Shown in pieces: positions 37,223-46,209 of a stretch of 64,000 bases of DNA; positions within the stretch are counted from its first letter, which is position 1, and each line of letters begins with the position of its first letter. A program made the translations under genes and the position numbers. The notes under the pieces were generated by a model that had not been told where the DNA came from, did not search any database, and worked only from the letters and a program-made list of their open reading frames with translations. The stretch is from Thioflexithrix psekupsensis. GTDB lineage: Bacteria > Pseudomonadota > Gammaproteobacteria > Beggiatoales > Beggiatoaceae. The stretch covers positions 496,001 to 560,000 of the forward strand of contig NZ_MSLT01000006.1 of assembly GCF_002149925.1 (NCBI RefSeq), written 5' to 3'.

Positions 37223-38185
37223 CTATGTGTTGTTAGATTTTTCTTTTTTCCTCAGTTCCTTAACTCGCTTCATTACATATTGTGGAAATAATGGATGAGA
37301 AATAATTTCATCATATTTACTCCGTCCATCGTATGCCCGCATTATTAAAGAGCAAAGCTCTTGCTCAGATTTATCTTTGTTTGAACTATACTTTGCAGGT
37401 AAAATTGCATTAATGCTGCTTAATAACTCTTGTTTTCCAGTCTCATTGAGAATTTGGGCAAGAATGTTACGCCATGCACTAGGTTCCACTTCTATAATCT
37501 CTATTTTACCAAAAATCCACGACTTATAGATTCTGTCCCCAAGACTAAAAGTTTCTTCTGAAGTGGCTGTTACAAAAGATTTTGACTCAAAAAGATTTTT
37601 ACCACACAACGAATCTGTTTGCGGAGCAGTACGGGTACGATAATTTTGTTTTAACTCACCATTATCACCCACCCATGCACAAACAATTGGGGTGTTAATT
37701 GTCTTAAAAATTTGAATTAGTGCCGCATCCCTAGATACACCTGTATAATTCAAAACCATTCTTATAAGGAATGCTAAAGAGTTACATTCTTTATTTAGCT
37801 TTTGGATCCAGTCTCGAGGCATCAACAACTCTGCCGCAAACTGGTTGGCTTCCAACTCCATTTCCCTATACTCAAAATATTCAAAATTCGTATTGACACA
37901 GTCCGTATGAGAAATAATTGTTCCTGTGTGCCATGGGATTATTATGTGACCCAATTCATGGGCAAGAGTAAATTTTCTTCTCGTTTTTGGTGTAGAAGAA
38001 TTTATTAGAATTTGAGGTTTGCTTTTTCCGCCGATGCCAATAGTAATTCCATCAGCGGATAAGGCATGTGGAAAGCGGAGGTATTCAACCGAAGCATAAT
38101 CAGCAACCAGAGCATCCAAATCGAAGGGCGGTTGCAAATTGCGCCGTCTCAGCAAGCGCATCGCCATTTTTTCAACGGGAGTCAC
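37223..38185 (-). CDS. ImmA/IrrE-family metallopeptidase
   Basis: A 320-residue M78-type zinc protease. HELGH at 76-80 (H76, E77, H80) follows TLA, and ELEANQFAAELLMP near 110-125 supplies the third ligand, as in ImmA/IrrE. There is no N-terminal XRE helix-turn-helix, so it is protease plus a C-terminal region of about 180 residues of unknown role. ImmA-type enzymes cleave repressors; IrrE cleaves DdrO. Its ATG overlaps the stop of the acidic 103-codon gene by four bases, which places it third in a cassette with an E3-like ribonuclease. Confidence 0.88.
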   Translation of the reverse strand: MTPVEKMAMRLLRRRNLQPPFDLDALVADYASVEYLRFPHALSADGITIGIGGKSKPQILINSSTPKTRRKFTLAHELGHIIIPWHTGTIISHTDCVNTNFEYFEYREMELEANQFAAELLMPRDWIQKLNKECNSLAFLIRMVLNYTGVSRDAALIQIFKTINTPIVCAWVGDNGELKQNYRTRTAPQTDSLCGKNLFESKSFVTATSEETFSLGDRIYKSWIFGKIEIIEVEPSAWRNILAQILNETGKQELLSSINAILPAKYSSNKDKSEQELCSLIMRAYDGRSKYDEIISHPLFPQYVMKRVKELRKKEKSNNT

Positions 38186-38493
38186 TGTATTTTACCAATT
38201 TGTTTTAGCCAAGACTCCAAACGTTTTGCTTCTTCTACCGTCTCAGTTCTAGCTGCTAAAGCTAATCGTTCTTGATTAAGTTCTATATCAAATGTGGTGT
38301 TTCTTTTTCTTGCAGACAAAATAAATGGAAGAATGGATGGCCGAGTTGCCCAAACTGAGTATTCCTCCCAAGTCATCCCCAAATATTCATGCAATTCACA
38401 GTTTATGGTTTCATCTTCATGCCAGTTATCGACGAAATCATCGATCTCATCTTCCAGTACATCACCATCAAGGCATAATTCTATAAAAGTCAT
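38182..38493 (-). CDS. Acidic protein, putative antitoxin of the E3-RNase cassette
   Basis: A 103-residue protein. The first third is strongly acidic (DGDVLEDEIDDFVDNWHEDE), the middle is LHEYLGMTWEEYSVWATRPS followed by LPFILSARK, and the last third is helical and charged. It does not resemble the colicin E3 immunity protein Im3, though both are acidic. It lies 9 bases after the E3-like RNase gene and overlaps the protease gene by four bases. From this position and its acidity I infer that it neutralises the RNase. The start ATG at 38493 has a weak ribosome site (GGAG at about 38503-38506). Confidence 0.7.
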   Translation of the reverse strand: MTFIELCLDGDVLEDEIDDFVDNWHEDETINCELHEYLGMTWEEYSVWATRPSILPFILSARKRNTTFDIELNQERLALAARTETVEEAKRLESWLKQIGKIQ

Positions 38494-38502
38494 GTTAATC
38501 TC

Positions 38503-38742
38503 CTAGTTCTGCTTACTTATTTTTCGTCCTTTTACAGGGGGTTTAATGGATAACCCAGTTTTAGGACAGACAACCCCTAAATGCCGACCATTTTTATTGA
38601 AAGCCTCTAGTTCCCCATGGAGTGAATCCCATGTGTAGTAAATATTTTGAGAATCATCCTTAAACACTTTTCTCCCGCCTTCTATAGCAACAACTCTCAA
38701 CGTATCTAATATAGAAGGTTTAGGAATTGGTAATCCACCCAA
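38503..38742 (-). CDS. Free-standing colicin-E3-type cytotoxic ribonuclease domain
   Basis: A 79-residue protein matching the C-terminal toxic domain of colicin E3 (known to read YEWDSQHGELEGYRAS followed by DGQHLGSFDPKTG). Here TWDSLHGELEAFNKNGRHL is followed by CPKTG and PPVKGRKI. The residues corresponding to the E3 catalytic set, D510, H513, E517 and R545, are present as D39, H42, E46 and R73. E3 cleaves 16S rRNA in the decoding site (after A1493). No translocation or receptor domain is present, so it would act inside the cell that makes it. Translation starts at TTG 38742 with GGAG seven bases upstream. First of three tightly packed genes. Confidence 0.8.
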   Translation of the reverse strand: MGGLPIPKPSILDTLRVVAIEGGRKVFKDDSQNIYYTWDSLHGELEAFNKNGRHLGVVCPKTGLSIKPPVKGRKISKQN

Positions 38743-38899
38743 ATTAGTACTCCAAAAGTAACATGATCTATAAGATAGTTATATCGTATTTGAAAATTTC
38801 GATCAAGTTTAAGTGGGTTAAACAAAATATTAATGTTTTGAGTCTATTTGGCAATAAATAAACGTTTTTTAATGGCTGAATGTTTCTATTTAACTACTA

Positions 38900-39090
38900 T
38901 ACCCAAAAGATGTGGTTCATAGAATCTTTATTTTGTCAGAATCAGAATTTACAGACACAAGAATTTTCAAAATTGACTCTTGCAAGTCGTTTATTTTCAA
39001 TCGATTTTTTATTCTTTAATTCTGAAAATCCTAAAATTCTGTAAATTCTGATTCTGACAGAAAAATTTTATGAATGACTTAATTTTGGTA
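38900..39090. mobile_element. MITE-like palindromic element, copy 2 (191 bp) with IS630-like ends
   Basis: The element starts TACCCAAAAGATG and ends TTAATTTTGGTA, flanked by TA at 38898-38899 and 39091-39092. Inside is the same 126-bp core as at 6575-6700 and 50117-50241, with perfect inner inverted repeats TGTCAGAATCAGAATTTACA at 38934 and its complement ending at 39059. It encodes no protein. The outer arms resemble each other in inverted orientation, and the right end shares TACCAAAATTA with the IS630-family element in this window. Confidence 0.85.
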
Positions 39091-39137
39091 TATTTACTGC
39101 TGAATTTAGGGCAGATATAAAAATCTGCCCCTACTCG

Positions 39138-40001
39138 TTAAAACCCACGCACCCCCAATAACGGCTCTAATTCAGGATAAGAATAAACAGGGCCATTCTT
39201 ACAAATAAAACTCGCCCCAAATTGACAATGTCCGCAATGTCCTACTGCACATTGCATATTACGCTCCATGCTGAGATAAACCGAACGCGCTAACACCCCT
39301 TTTTCGATCAAATGCTGCGCGGCAGAACGCATCATGCCCTCTGGGCCACACATCATCACCATCGTGCGATCCGTGTGTACTTTTACTTCTTCAATCACCT
39401 TAATCCGCGGACTCACTTCCCACGGCCAATTGGGCGCGCCTTCGGTGGAAGCCACCAACACATGAGTATCTGGCACTTTTTGCCAACGTTCATAACGATC
39501 TGGCCAAATGAATTCATCCACATGTTTCACTTTCTGCACAATAGTCAAACGACCAAACCGCTCCCGCCGCCGCAAAATGTAATTAATCACCGACACCACC
39601 GGCGCACAACCCAATCCCCCCGATACAATAATTAAATCTTGTCCTTCAGCCTCACGCAGCGGCCAACCGCGTCCGAAAGGCCCCCGAATACCAATCCGTT
39701 GCCCTTGTTTTAATGCGGCAAAACCTTTGGTAACTCGGCCGACCCGATTAATCGTATGAATCAATAAATCTTCGTGTTCTGGATCGGAAACAATAGAGAT
39801 CGCCACCTCTCCCACCCCGTATAAATACAACATATTAAATTGGCCGGGATGATAAGTGTACGTGGCATGAGCGACGGGATCGGTTAGACGCAAATGCAGG
39901 GTAAAAATAGTTTTCGATTCCTGCACAAAACGCACAATTTCCGCTTCTTGTGGCAAATACAAATTGTCTTCTTGCGTATTGGCAAAAGATTGACTAGGCA
40001 T
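39138..40001 (-). CDS. Hydrogenase/sulfhydrogenase gamma-subunit-like FAD- and NAD-binding protein
   Basis: A 287-residue ferredoxin-reductase-type protein like HydG/HyhG of group 3b [NiFe]-hydrogenases. The FAD site lies in YHPGQFNMLYLYGVGEVAIS, the NAD site in LIIVSGGLGCAPVVSVINYI and MMCGPEGMM, and a C-terminal [2Fe-2S] motif in CAVGHCGHCQFG followed by FICKNGPVYSY. It would transfer electrons between NAD(P)H and the beta subunit. It overlaps the beta-subunit gene by eight bases. The small and large catalytic subunit genes expected next are absent; a palindromic element starts 48 bases away. Confidence 0.82.
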   Translation of the reverse strand: MPSQSFANTQEDNLYLPQEAEIVRFVQESKTIFTLHLRLTDPVAHATYTYHPGQFNMLYLYGVGEVAISIVSDPEHEDLLIHTINRVGRVTKGFAALKQGQRIGIRGPFGRGWPLREAEGQDLIIVSGGLGCAPVVSVINYILRRRERFGRLTIVQKVKHVDEFIWPDRYERWQKVPDTHVLVASTEGAPNWPWEVSPRIKVIEEVKVHTDRTMVMMCGPEGMMRSAAQHLIEKGVLARSVYLSMERNMQCAVGHCGHCQFGASFICKNGPVYSYPELEPLLGVRGF

Positions 40002-41094
40002 GAGCAGACACTCCTGAAATGATATTGGCTTCTTCTGTAATATCTATTCCTACGGGACACCAAGTTATACAACGACCACAACCCACACAACCACTGCGCC
40101 CATACTGCTCATGCCAACTGCCTAATTTATGCGTCAACCACTGGCGATAACGCAGTAACGCCGAATCTCGCAAAACAAAACTGTGCATGTAACTGTGACC
40201 TGACGTAAAACACGAATCCCATTGGCGATAATGGGTGCTGTTTTTCCCGTCAAAACTCGCTTCTTCGGTCTGATTGTGACAAAAACAAGTGGGACAAACT
40301 GAGGTACAATTGGTACAAGATAAACAACGCGCCGCCACCTCCGCCCAACGCGGATGGTCTAATTGAGAAAATAAGGCTTCTGACAAATGACGTGAGGCTA
40401 AATGTCGGGTTTGTGCGGCGATAGCGGCTTGATGTTGTGCGGTTGCGGCTTGATAGTGTTCTGGGCGGGCTTCGATTAGGGGCAATTGTGCGGCGATTTC
40501 TTTGGCTTTTTCGCTTTTAACGCGCAACAAAAAACCATCGTCCAACTCCGTCAACGCCATGTCAAAACCCGATTGCACATCTGGCCCATCGCCCGTACTG
40601 TGACAAAAACACGTGTCGGCCGGATGCGCACAGTCCAAAGCAATTAAAAACAAACTACGGCGACGACGGTTATAATAAGTATCCGCATAGTCTTGATAAC
40701 AAAAATGTTGATCTTGCAATTGCAAAGCAGCCAAATCGCAACCGCGCACGCCAATCACGGCAGTGGGAATCGGAGTGGGCAGCGTTTCGACGAAACTTAA
40801 ATTGCCGCGGGTATCACGTTCGACTTTCCACAACACTTCTCGCGGCGCGAAAGTGAGCGGTTTTAACGCCTGCGGCCCATTCGCCCATAGAAAATAACGC
40901 GGATCGTCGCTGTCAGTGAGTTGATAACGGCCGGGACTTTGTTGATCGCGCACGCCTCGCGGTAACTGGCTCACCAACGTGAGCGTATCAAATACAATGG
41001 CACCGTCTCGAATCTGCGGCCCCAAACAACGATAACCTGAACGTATTAAGACATCCAGTAGGCTCTGTAAATGATCTCGTGCTAAGAATTGCAT
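39994..41094 (-). CDS. Hydrogenase/sulfhydrogenase beta-subunit-like 4Fe-4S dicluster protein
   Basis: A 366-residue protein resembling HydB/HyhB and AsrA. The C-terminal ferredoxin part has [18 protein letters not shown] near 255-272 and [14 protein letters not shown] near 337-350, two [4Fe-4S] sites. The upstream part contains [16 protein letters not shown], typical of the family. It would carry electrons from the gamma subunit. It is the first gene of the pair and is divergent from bioB. Whether it serves a hydrogenase encoded elsewhere or another reductase is open. Confidence 0.82.
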   Translation of the reverse strand: MQFLARDHLQSLLDVLIRSGYRCLGPQIRDGAIVFDTLTLVSQLPRGVRDQQSPGRYQLTDSDDPRYFLWANGPQALKPLTFAPREVLWKVERDTRGNLSFVETLPTPIPTAVIGVRGCDLAALQLQDQHFCYQDYADTYYNRRRRSLFLIALDCAHPADTCFCHSTGDGPDVQSGFDMALTELDDGFLLRVKSEKAKEIAAQLPLIEARPEHYQAATAQHQAAIAAQTRHLASRHLSEALFSQLDHPRWAEVAARCLSCTNCTSVCPTCFCHNQTEEASFDGKNSTHYRQWDSCFTSGHSYMHSFVLRDSALLRYRQWLTHKLGSWHEQYGRSGCVGCGRCITWCPVGIDITEEANIISGVSAHA

Positions 41095-41159
41095 GGGTGT
41101 TTTATCCTTTTATTTCCAAAATCATTTAACCACATTGACCCCTAAAATACAGTTACAAT

Positions 41160-42137
41160 ATGATTTCCATTAACGATCTTACGCCAAACCGTTTTCCTAT
41201 TCGTCATGATTGGCAATTGCAAGAAATTCTTGATTTATTCGCATTACCGTTTAACGATTTATTATTTTACGCTCAATGTGTACATCGGAGCTATTTCCCC
41301 GCAAATCAAGTGCAATTAAGCACCCTTTTTAATATTAAAACAGGACGTTGTCCAGAGGATTGCGCGTATTGTTCGCAGAGTGTGCGTTTTGATACGGCGG
41401 TTGAAAGTACAGATTTGGCTGATTTTACGGATATTTTAGCCGCCGCGTATCAAGCAAAAGCCAATGGGGCGACTCGTTTTTGTATGGGTGCTGCATGGCG
41501 ACAACCAAAGGATCGAGATTTGCCGCAGATCGTAGCCTTAATTCAAGCGGTAAAAGCCTTAGAGTTAGAAACGTGTGTGACATTAGGCATGTTAAACCCG
41601 AATCAAGCCCATGCCTTAAAAGCGGCAGGATTAGATTATTACAACCATAATTTAGACACTTCTGCGGCTTATTATGAACAGATCGTTAGCACGCATACTT
41701 ATACGGATCGCTTGACGACTTTAAATCATGTCCGCGATGCGGGGATTAAAATCTGTTGCGGTGGCATTATCGGTTTGGGCGAAAATGAGACGGATCGCGC
41801 TGAATTATTACGTACTTTGGCCAATTTGCCGCAACATCCTGAAAGTGTGCCGATTAATCGTTTAGTGAAGATTGAAGGCACGCCTTTGGCGAATGCAGAA
41901 GCGGTGAGTGAATTAGATTTTGTGCGGACGATTGCGGTGGCGCGGATATTATTACCGGCTTCGTTTGTGCGCTTGTCGGCGGGGCGGGCTGAGATGACAG
42001 AAGAGTGTCAGGCTTTGTGTTTTTTAGCGGGTGCGAATTCTGTTTTTTACGGCGATAAATTATTGACCACTGCCAATTCAGAAATGAATCAAGATCAGCA
42101 ATTATTTGATCGTTTGGGTATGGAGATGTACCCATAG
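41160..42137 (+). CDS. bioB: Biotin synthase
   Basis: A 325-residue radical-SAM enzyme inserting sulfur into dethiobiotin. The [11 protein letters not shown] motif (about 58-68) binds the SAM-coordinating [4Fe-4S] cluster; [12 protein letters not shown] and RLSAGRAEM (the arginine binds the second cluster) are present. ATG at 41160 has no clear ribosome site and lies just after TACAAT, so the transcript may have a very short leader. No other bio genes are adjacent. Confidence 0.95.
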   Translation: MISINDLTPNRFPIRHDWQLQEILDLFALPFNDLLFYAQCVHRSYFPANQVQLSTLFNIKTGRCPEDCAYCSQSVRFDTAVESTDLADFTDILAAAYQAKANGATRFCMGAAWRQPKDRDLPQIVALIQAVKALELETCVTLGMLNPNQAHALKAAGLDYYNHNLDTSAAYYEQIVSTHTYTDRLTTLNHVRDAGIKICCGGIIGLGENETDRAELLRTLANLPQHPESVPINRLVKIEGTPLANAEAVSELDFVRTIAVARILLPASFVRLSAGRAEMTEECQALCFLAGANSVFYGDKLLTTANSEMNQDQQLFDRLGMEMYP

Positions 42138-42160
42138 GCGACAACGAGAGGTTTAACATC

Positions 42161-42613
42161 ATGAAATCGATAAGATTAATCATCATCGCATTGTGTGTTT
42201 TAACATTAACGGCGTGTGCCAGCAGTCGTTCGGCTGAAATTTATACGCGGGATCAGGCGCGACAGGCTTATGTGGTGCAAACGGGAGTCGTGACGGATAT
42301 TCGTGCCGTGCGCATTGAAGGCACAAAAAGCCCAATTGGTGCGTTGGGTGGTGCGGCCATTGGCAGTATTGCGGGTGGGAGCGTGGGCGGCGGACGCGGC
42401 AGTCAAGTGGCTGCAATTTTGGGCGGAATCGGCGGTTGGATTTTAGGCGCAACGGCCGAAGAAGCAGTGACACAACGCGATGGTTTTGAACTCACGGTGC
42501 GTTTAGACAGCGGAAGAATGATCGCGGTGGTGCAAGAAGCCGATGTGGCTTTTCGTTTAGGCGACCGCGTGCGCGTACTCAGTCAAGGCGGTGAAACGCG
42601 AGTGCGTTATTAG
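42161..42613 (+). CDS. SlyB-like glycine-zipper outer-membrane lipoprotein
   Basis: A 150-residue lipoprotein. The signal ends with lipobox LTAC (C19). A glycine-zipper segment (GALGGAAIGSIAGGSVGGGRG, then GGIGGWILGA) spans about 60-100, as in SlyB/PcpOsmotic lipoproteins, followed by a small beta domain. It should be anchored in the outer membrane and help stabilise it. GAGAGG precedes the ATG. Its stop abuts the rsmJ start. Confidence 0.85.
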   Translation: MKSIRLIIIALCVLTLTACASSRSAEIYTRDQARQAYVVQTGVVTDIRAVRIEGTKSPIGALGGAAIGSIAGGSVGGGRGSQVAAILGGIGGWILGATAEEAVTQRDGFELTVRLDSGRMIAVVQEADVAFRLGDRVRVLSQGGETRVRY

Positions 42614-43402
42614 ATGTTGCCTGTTGTTCCGCTCCTTAACACGCCTGACAATGCGGCATCGATTGAAAAATTACAGCAACAATTTGCGTTACCATTAATC
42701 ACGCACTTGGATGATCGGGTGGATTTGTATTTGCAATTTCACGCGCAAGGCTTAGGTTTGTGTCAACGGGGTTCTGCGTTTAATCCTGTAGTGGTGGATT
42801 TTTTACACGGTCGGGTGGCATTTCGGCAACGGCAACAGGAAGGACGACGGCAACCTTTGGCGCGAGCGGTTGGTTTTGCGAAAAATCCCCAGCCCATTGT
42901 GATCGATGCAACGGCAGGTCTGGGACGCGATGCGTTTGTTTTGGCGAGTTTGGGCGCGCAGGTGATGATGGTAGAGCGTTCGCCCGTCATTGCTGCGTTA
43001 TTAAGCGATGGCTTGCAACGTGCCATAACTGCGACTTTACAGCAAACCCAGCACGCGCCATTATCTGTTTTATTCACGCAACAATTGCAGTTATATTATG
43101 GTGATTCGCGCCATTATTTGGCTGAATTATTAAAAAAATATCCGCACGCGGTGATTTATCTCGATCCCATGTATCCGCATCGAGAAAAATCCGCGTTGGT
43201 AAAAAAAGAAATGCGTTTATTTCGCTTAGTGGTGGGCGATGATATGGACAGTGGCGATTTATTAATGCAAGCGTTGGCATTAGGTGCGCGGCGAATTGTG
43301 GTGAAACGGCCGAAATTAGCCAATGATTTAATGGCTCAATCGCCGACGATGCGTATTGTCAGCGAACAAACCCGTTATGATGTTTATTTAAATGGAAATT
43401 AA
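42614..43402 (+). CDS. rsmJ: 16S rRNA m2G1516 methyltransferase RsmJ
   Basis: A 262-residue SAM-dependent methyltransferase. Motif I is VIDATAGLGRDAFVLASLG (about 96-114); the catalytic-site motif is YLDPMYPHREKSALVKKEMR (about 183-202). These match RsmJ/YhiQ, which methylates G1516 of 16S rRNA. The ATG follows the slyB-like stop directly, so the genes are likely co-transcribed. Confidence 0.93.
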   Translation: MLPVVPLLNTPDNAASIEKLQQQFALPLITHLDDRVDLYLQFHAQGLGLCQRGSAFNPVVVDFLHGRVAFRQRQQEGRRQPLARAVGFAKNPQPIVIDATAGLGRDAFVLASLGAQVMMVERSPVIAALLSDGLQRAITATLQQTQHAPLSVLFTQQLQLYYGDSRHYLAELLKKYPHAVIYLDPMYPHREKSALVKKEMRLFRLVVGDDMDSGDLLMQALALGARRIVVKRPKLANDLMAQSPTMRIVSEQTRYDVYLNGN

Positions 43403-43405
43403 CTG

Positions 43406-44152
43406 ATGCAAAAGCGAATTTTAATCTTAGGGGCAACGTCAGCGATTGCCCAAGCAACAGCGCGTGAATGGGCAAATGAAGAAAACGCGCAATTTTTTCT
43501 CGTGGCGCGAGATCAGGCTAAATTAGATGCCGTGGCGGCTGATTTAACTGTGCGTGGGGCGAATAGGGTGGAATGTGAAGCGATAGATTTAACGCAATTG
43601 GCGTTATTGCCTGCATTAATTCAGCGGGCTGAACAGGCGTTAAATGGGATTGATATTGTTTTAATTGCGCACGGGATATTGGGCAATCAACACGCCGAAG
43701 AAAAAAACAGCACGCAAGCGATGGCAAATTTTCAGGCGAATTTGCTCAGTCCAGTGGTGTTATTAACGGCACTTACACCTATTTTTATGCAGCAACGTTA
43801 TGGTTGCATTGCGGTGATTAGTTCAGTTGCAGGAGATCGGGGACGGCAGAGTAATTATTATTATGGCGCAGCTAAAGGCGGTTTAACCTTGTTTTTACAA
43901 GGATTACGCAACCGTTTACAACCTTATCATGTGAATGTATTAACGATTAAACCCGGCTTTGTCGATACGCCCATGACCGCGGCCATTCAACCCAAAGGCG
44001 CGTTATGGGCTAAACCAGAAGCAATTGGTAAAGGCATTGTTAAAGCGGTGAAAAAACAACGTGATGTGGTTTATTTGCCGAGTATTTGGTGGTTAATTAT
44101 GTTGATTATTCGCAGCATTCCTGAGATGGTATTTAAACGGTTGAAATTGTAA
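43406..44152 (+). CDS. Short-chain dehydrogenase/reductase
   Basis: A 248-residue classical SDR. The cofactor loop is ILGATSAIAQATARE (about 6-20), the NNAG-like strand is IAHGILGNQ, and the catalytic Ser-Tyr-Lys is in VISSVAGDRG and NYYYGAAKGG (about 148-157). A hydrophobic C-terminal segment (WWLIMLIIRSIP) may touch the membrane. Substrate unknown. It follows rsmJ by three bases. Confidence 0.88.
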   Translation: MQKRILILGATSAIAQATAREWANEENAQFFLVARDQAKLDAVAADLTVRGANRVECEAIDLTQLALLPALIQRAEQALNGIDIVLIAHGILGNQHAEEKNSTQAMANFQANLLSPVVLLTALTPIFMQQRYGCIAVISSVAGDRGRQSNYYYGAAKGGLTLFLQGLRNRLQPYHVNVLTIKPGFVDTPMTAAIQPKGALWAKPEAIGKGIVKAVKKQRDVVYLPSIWWLIMLIIRSIPEMVFKRLKL

Positions 44153-44178
44153 CTTTTATTTTCAACGCAGAAATAAAA

Positions 44179-44205
44179 AAGACAGTCTTAAAAAAAGACT
44201 GTCTT
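44179..44205. terminator. Bidirectional terminator between the SDR and phasin genes
   Basis: AAGACAGTCTT (44179-44189) and AAGACTGTCTT (44195-44205) form an 11-bp stem with a five-base loop. A-rich and T-rich flanks would serve as U-tracts for both strands, fitting the two convergent genes. Confidence 0.8.
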
Positions 44206-44232
44206 CTTTACAATGCACCCGACTTAAATAAA

Positions 44233-44592
44233 TTAAGCGGCGACTTTAGCAAAAGGATTGTAGCTGGCAGCTTGTTTAAAACTGGTTTCTAACAATTCGT
44301 TGACCTTGTTCTTGCCATCAACTAAAATTTCCATCGTAGAACGGCTGTTTTCCAACACTTTCTTGCTCAGGTCTTGCATGGCTTGGGCTTGGATGGACAT
44401 TACGTCTTGTACGCGCTTGGCTTCGCTCAGTGATTTGAGGTGTTTCGCGCTGCTGTCAGCATAGCTGCCAACCACTTCCATTTGTTGGTTTAACAAAGAG
44501 TTGGCGATACCGGTGTTGATGTCAGCCAATTTTTGCATGGTTTCTACGGCAGATTTGTTTAAGTCAGCCCATTGTTTCATTTGTTCTTTCAT
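44233..44592 (-). CDS. Phasin family protein
   Basis: A 119-residue helical protein of the phasin_2 type: it opens MKEQMKQWADLNKSAVETM and continues with long amphipathic helices, ending QAASYNPFAKVAA. Phasins coat polyhydroxyalkanoate granules. ATG 44592 is chosen because GGAG lies eight bases upstream; longer in-frame starts have no ribosome site. No PHA synthase gene is near. Monocistronic, with its own terminator. Confidence 0.88.
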   Translation of the reverse strand: MKEQMKQWADLNKSAVETMQKLADINTGIANSLLNQQMEVVGSYADSSAKHLKSLSEAKRVQDVMSIQAQAMQDLSKKVLENSRSTMEILVDGKNKVNELLETSFKQAASYNPFAKVAA

Positions 44593-44734
44593 TTGGAATA
44601 CTCCAGAGTCGTTTAAGGTAAGGTTTATAGGTGAGGTAAAAAACTTGTGCAATGCAGCATTGATGCAATGCACAATAAAGCATTCGACAGGGGCTGTCAA
44701 GACTTTTTTTGTCTTACTTCACATCATTTTCACC

Positions 44735-45733
44735 TTAGGCCAATTTCACCACGACTCGCCCTTGTACCTGACCATGTAGAATTTTATCGATATAAACCGT
44801 GTTAAGCGTTTCCAAATCGGTGACGGTCATCAAACTTTCCAATTCAGGAAATCGCCACTCATTGGCCATCAACGTCCATAATATGGCGCGTTCATCGGCA
44901 GGAAATTCTACCGATTCCACGCCGATCAAGGTGATTCCGCGCAAAATAAAAGGAAAAACAGAAGTGGCAAACTCCGCCGCCGACACCAAACCACAACAGG
45001 TCACTGCCCCAGCATAATCCACTGATTTTAAAGCCGTGGCTAAAATATCTCCGCCAACGGTATCCAATACACCCGCCCACCGCGCTTTTAACAACGGACG
45101 CGGGCTGAGATCGATCAATTCTTCCCGCCCAATAATACGATGCGCGCCCAAGCGTTCCAATAACGGCTTGGCTTCTGGTTTTCCTGTTGCGGCCACCACG
45201 CGATAACCCAAATGTGCCAGTAAACCCACGCCAATACTGCCTACGCCGCCGCTAGCACCGGTGACTAAAATTTCTCCGTTTTGCGGCAAAATCGCATGTT
45301 GTCGCAAACGATAAACGGAAATGGCCGCGGTTAAGCCTGCTGTGCCGTAGAGCATGGCAGTTTGTAAACTTAAATTTTCTGGACAACGCACCAACCAACT
45401 CGCTGGCACGCGCACATAACGCCCATATCCCCCAGAGGTATTCATTCCCAAATCATGTCCCGTCACAATCACTGGATCGCCCACTTGCCAATCAGGATGT
45501 TGTGTTTCAACAATAATCCCTGCGGCATCAATCCCCGGCGTATGGGGATAATGGCGAGTGACTCCTTTATTCCCCGTTGCGGAAAGGGCATCTTTGTAGT
45601 TTAACGAAGACCAGTGGACTTCTATCAACACCTCGCCTGCCGGTAAATCGTCAATCGAACGTTGAATGATGCGCCGTTGAAAATGTTGCGCTGCATCTTC
45701 TTCAATCCATAAGGCGTTAAATAATTGGCTCAT
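44735..45733 (-). CDS. acuI: YhdH/AcuI-type quinone oxidoreductase (acrylyl-CoA reductase family)
   Basis: A 332-residue zinc-free MDR enzyme. HWSSLNYKDALSATGNKGV near 36-54 and PGIDAAGIIVETQHPDWQVGD are typical of YhdH/AcuI, and VTGASGGVGSIGVGLLAHLGY (about 152-172) is the NADPH-binding fold. AcuI reduces acryloyl-CoA to propionyl-CoA. ATG 45733 with AAGGAG upstream is chosen over a longer frame. Exact substrate not proven. Confidence 0.88.
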   Translation of the reverse strand: MSQLFNALWIEEDAAQHFQRRIIQRSIDDLPAGEVLIEVHWSSLNYKDALSATGNKGVTRHYPHTPGIDAAGIIVETQHPDWQVGDPVIVTGHDLGMNTSGGYGRYVRVPASWLVRCPENLSLQTAMLYGTAGLTAAISVYRLRQHAILPQNGEILVTGASGGVGSIGVGLLAHLGYRVVAATGKPEAKPLLERLGAHRIIGREELIDLSPRPLLKARWAGVLDTVGGDILATALKSVDYAGAVTCCGLVSAAEFATSVFPFILRGITLIGVESVEFPADERAILWTLMANEWRFPELESLMTVTDLETLNTVYIDKILHGQVQGRVVVKLA

Positions 45734-45961
45734 AACGGCTCCTTTTTTGGTGGTGTGGTAATGGGTTAATGAAATGCTCCCAATGTTATTTAATAATACA
45801 TTAATCACAATAATTACAATGGGAAAATAAGCAGTTATTGTAAGACTTTTACCTCCGCTTGTTGAAAGGCCACCAGTTGGGTAAACTAACAGACCGTTGA
45901 TAAAAATCAGCAGAATTATTTTTTCTTTTCTGCTCCCTTTTCTCCCATTTTGAGACCCAAC

Positions 45962-46189
45962 ATGGCACGTTTAACTGTAGAAGATTGTTTAGATCACGTA
46001 GAAAATCGTTTTGAATTGGTGATTGTTGCCAGCAAACGCGCTCGACAACTGGCGATGGGCGCAACCCCCTACGTTGCCCCCGAAAAAGATAAACCCACCG
46101 TTATCGCATTGCGCGAAATTGCCGAAGGCAAAATTAACGCGCAAAACGTCAATAAAACCTCACCCACAACCTCCGCTCGATTTGAATAA
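45962..46189 (+). CDS. rpoZ: RNA polymerase omega subunit
   Basis: A 75-residue protein beginning [20 protein letters not shown] with [12 protein letters not shown], the omega signature. It assists folding and assembly of the beta' subunit and contributes to ppGpp binding. ATG 45962 gives the canonical start. It lies 20 bases before spoT, the conserved rpoZ-spoT pair. Confidence 0.95.
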   Translation: MARLTVEDCLDHVENRFELVIVASKRARQLAMGATPYVAPEKDKPTVIALREIAEGKINAQNVNKTSPTTSARFE

Positions 46190-46209
46190 ATTTGGGGAAC
46201 TAGCACCTT

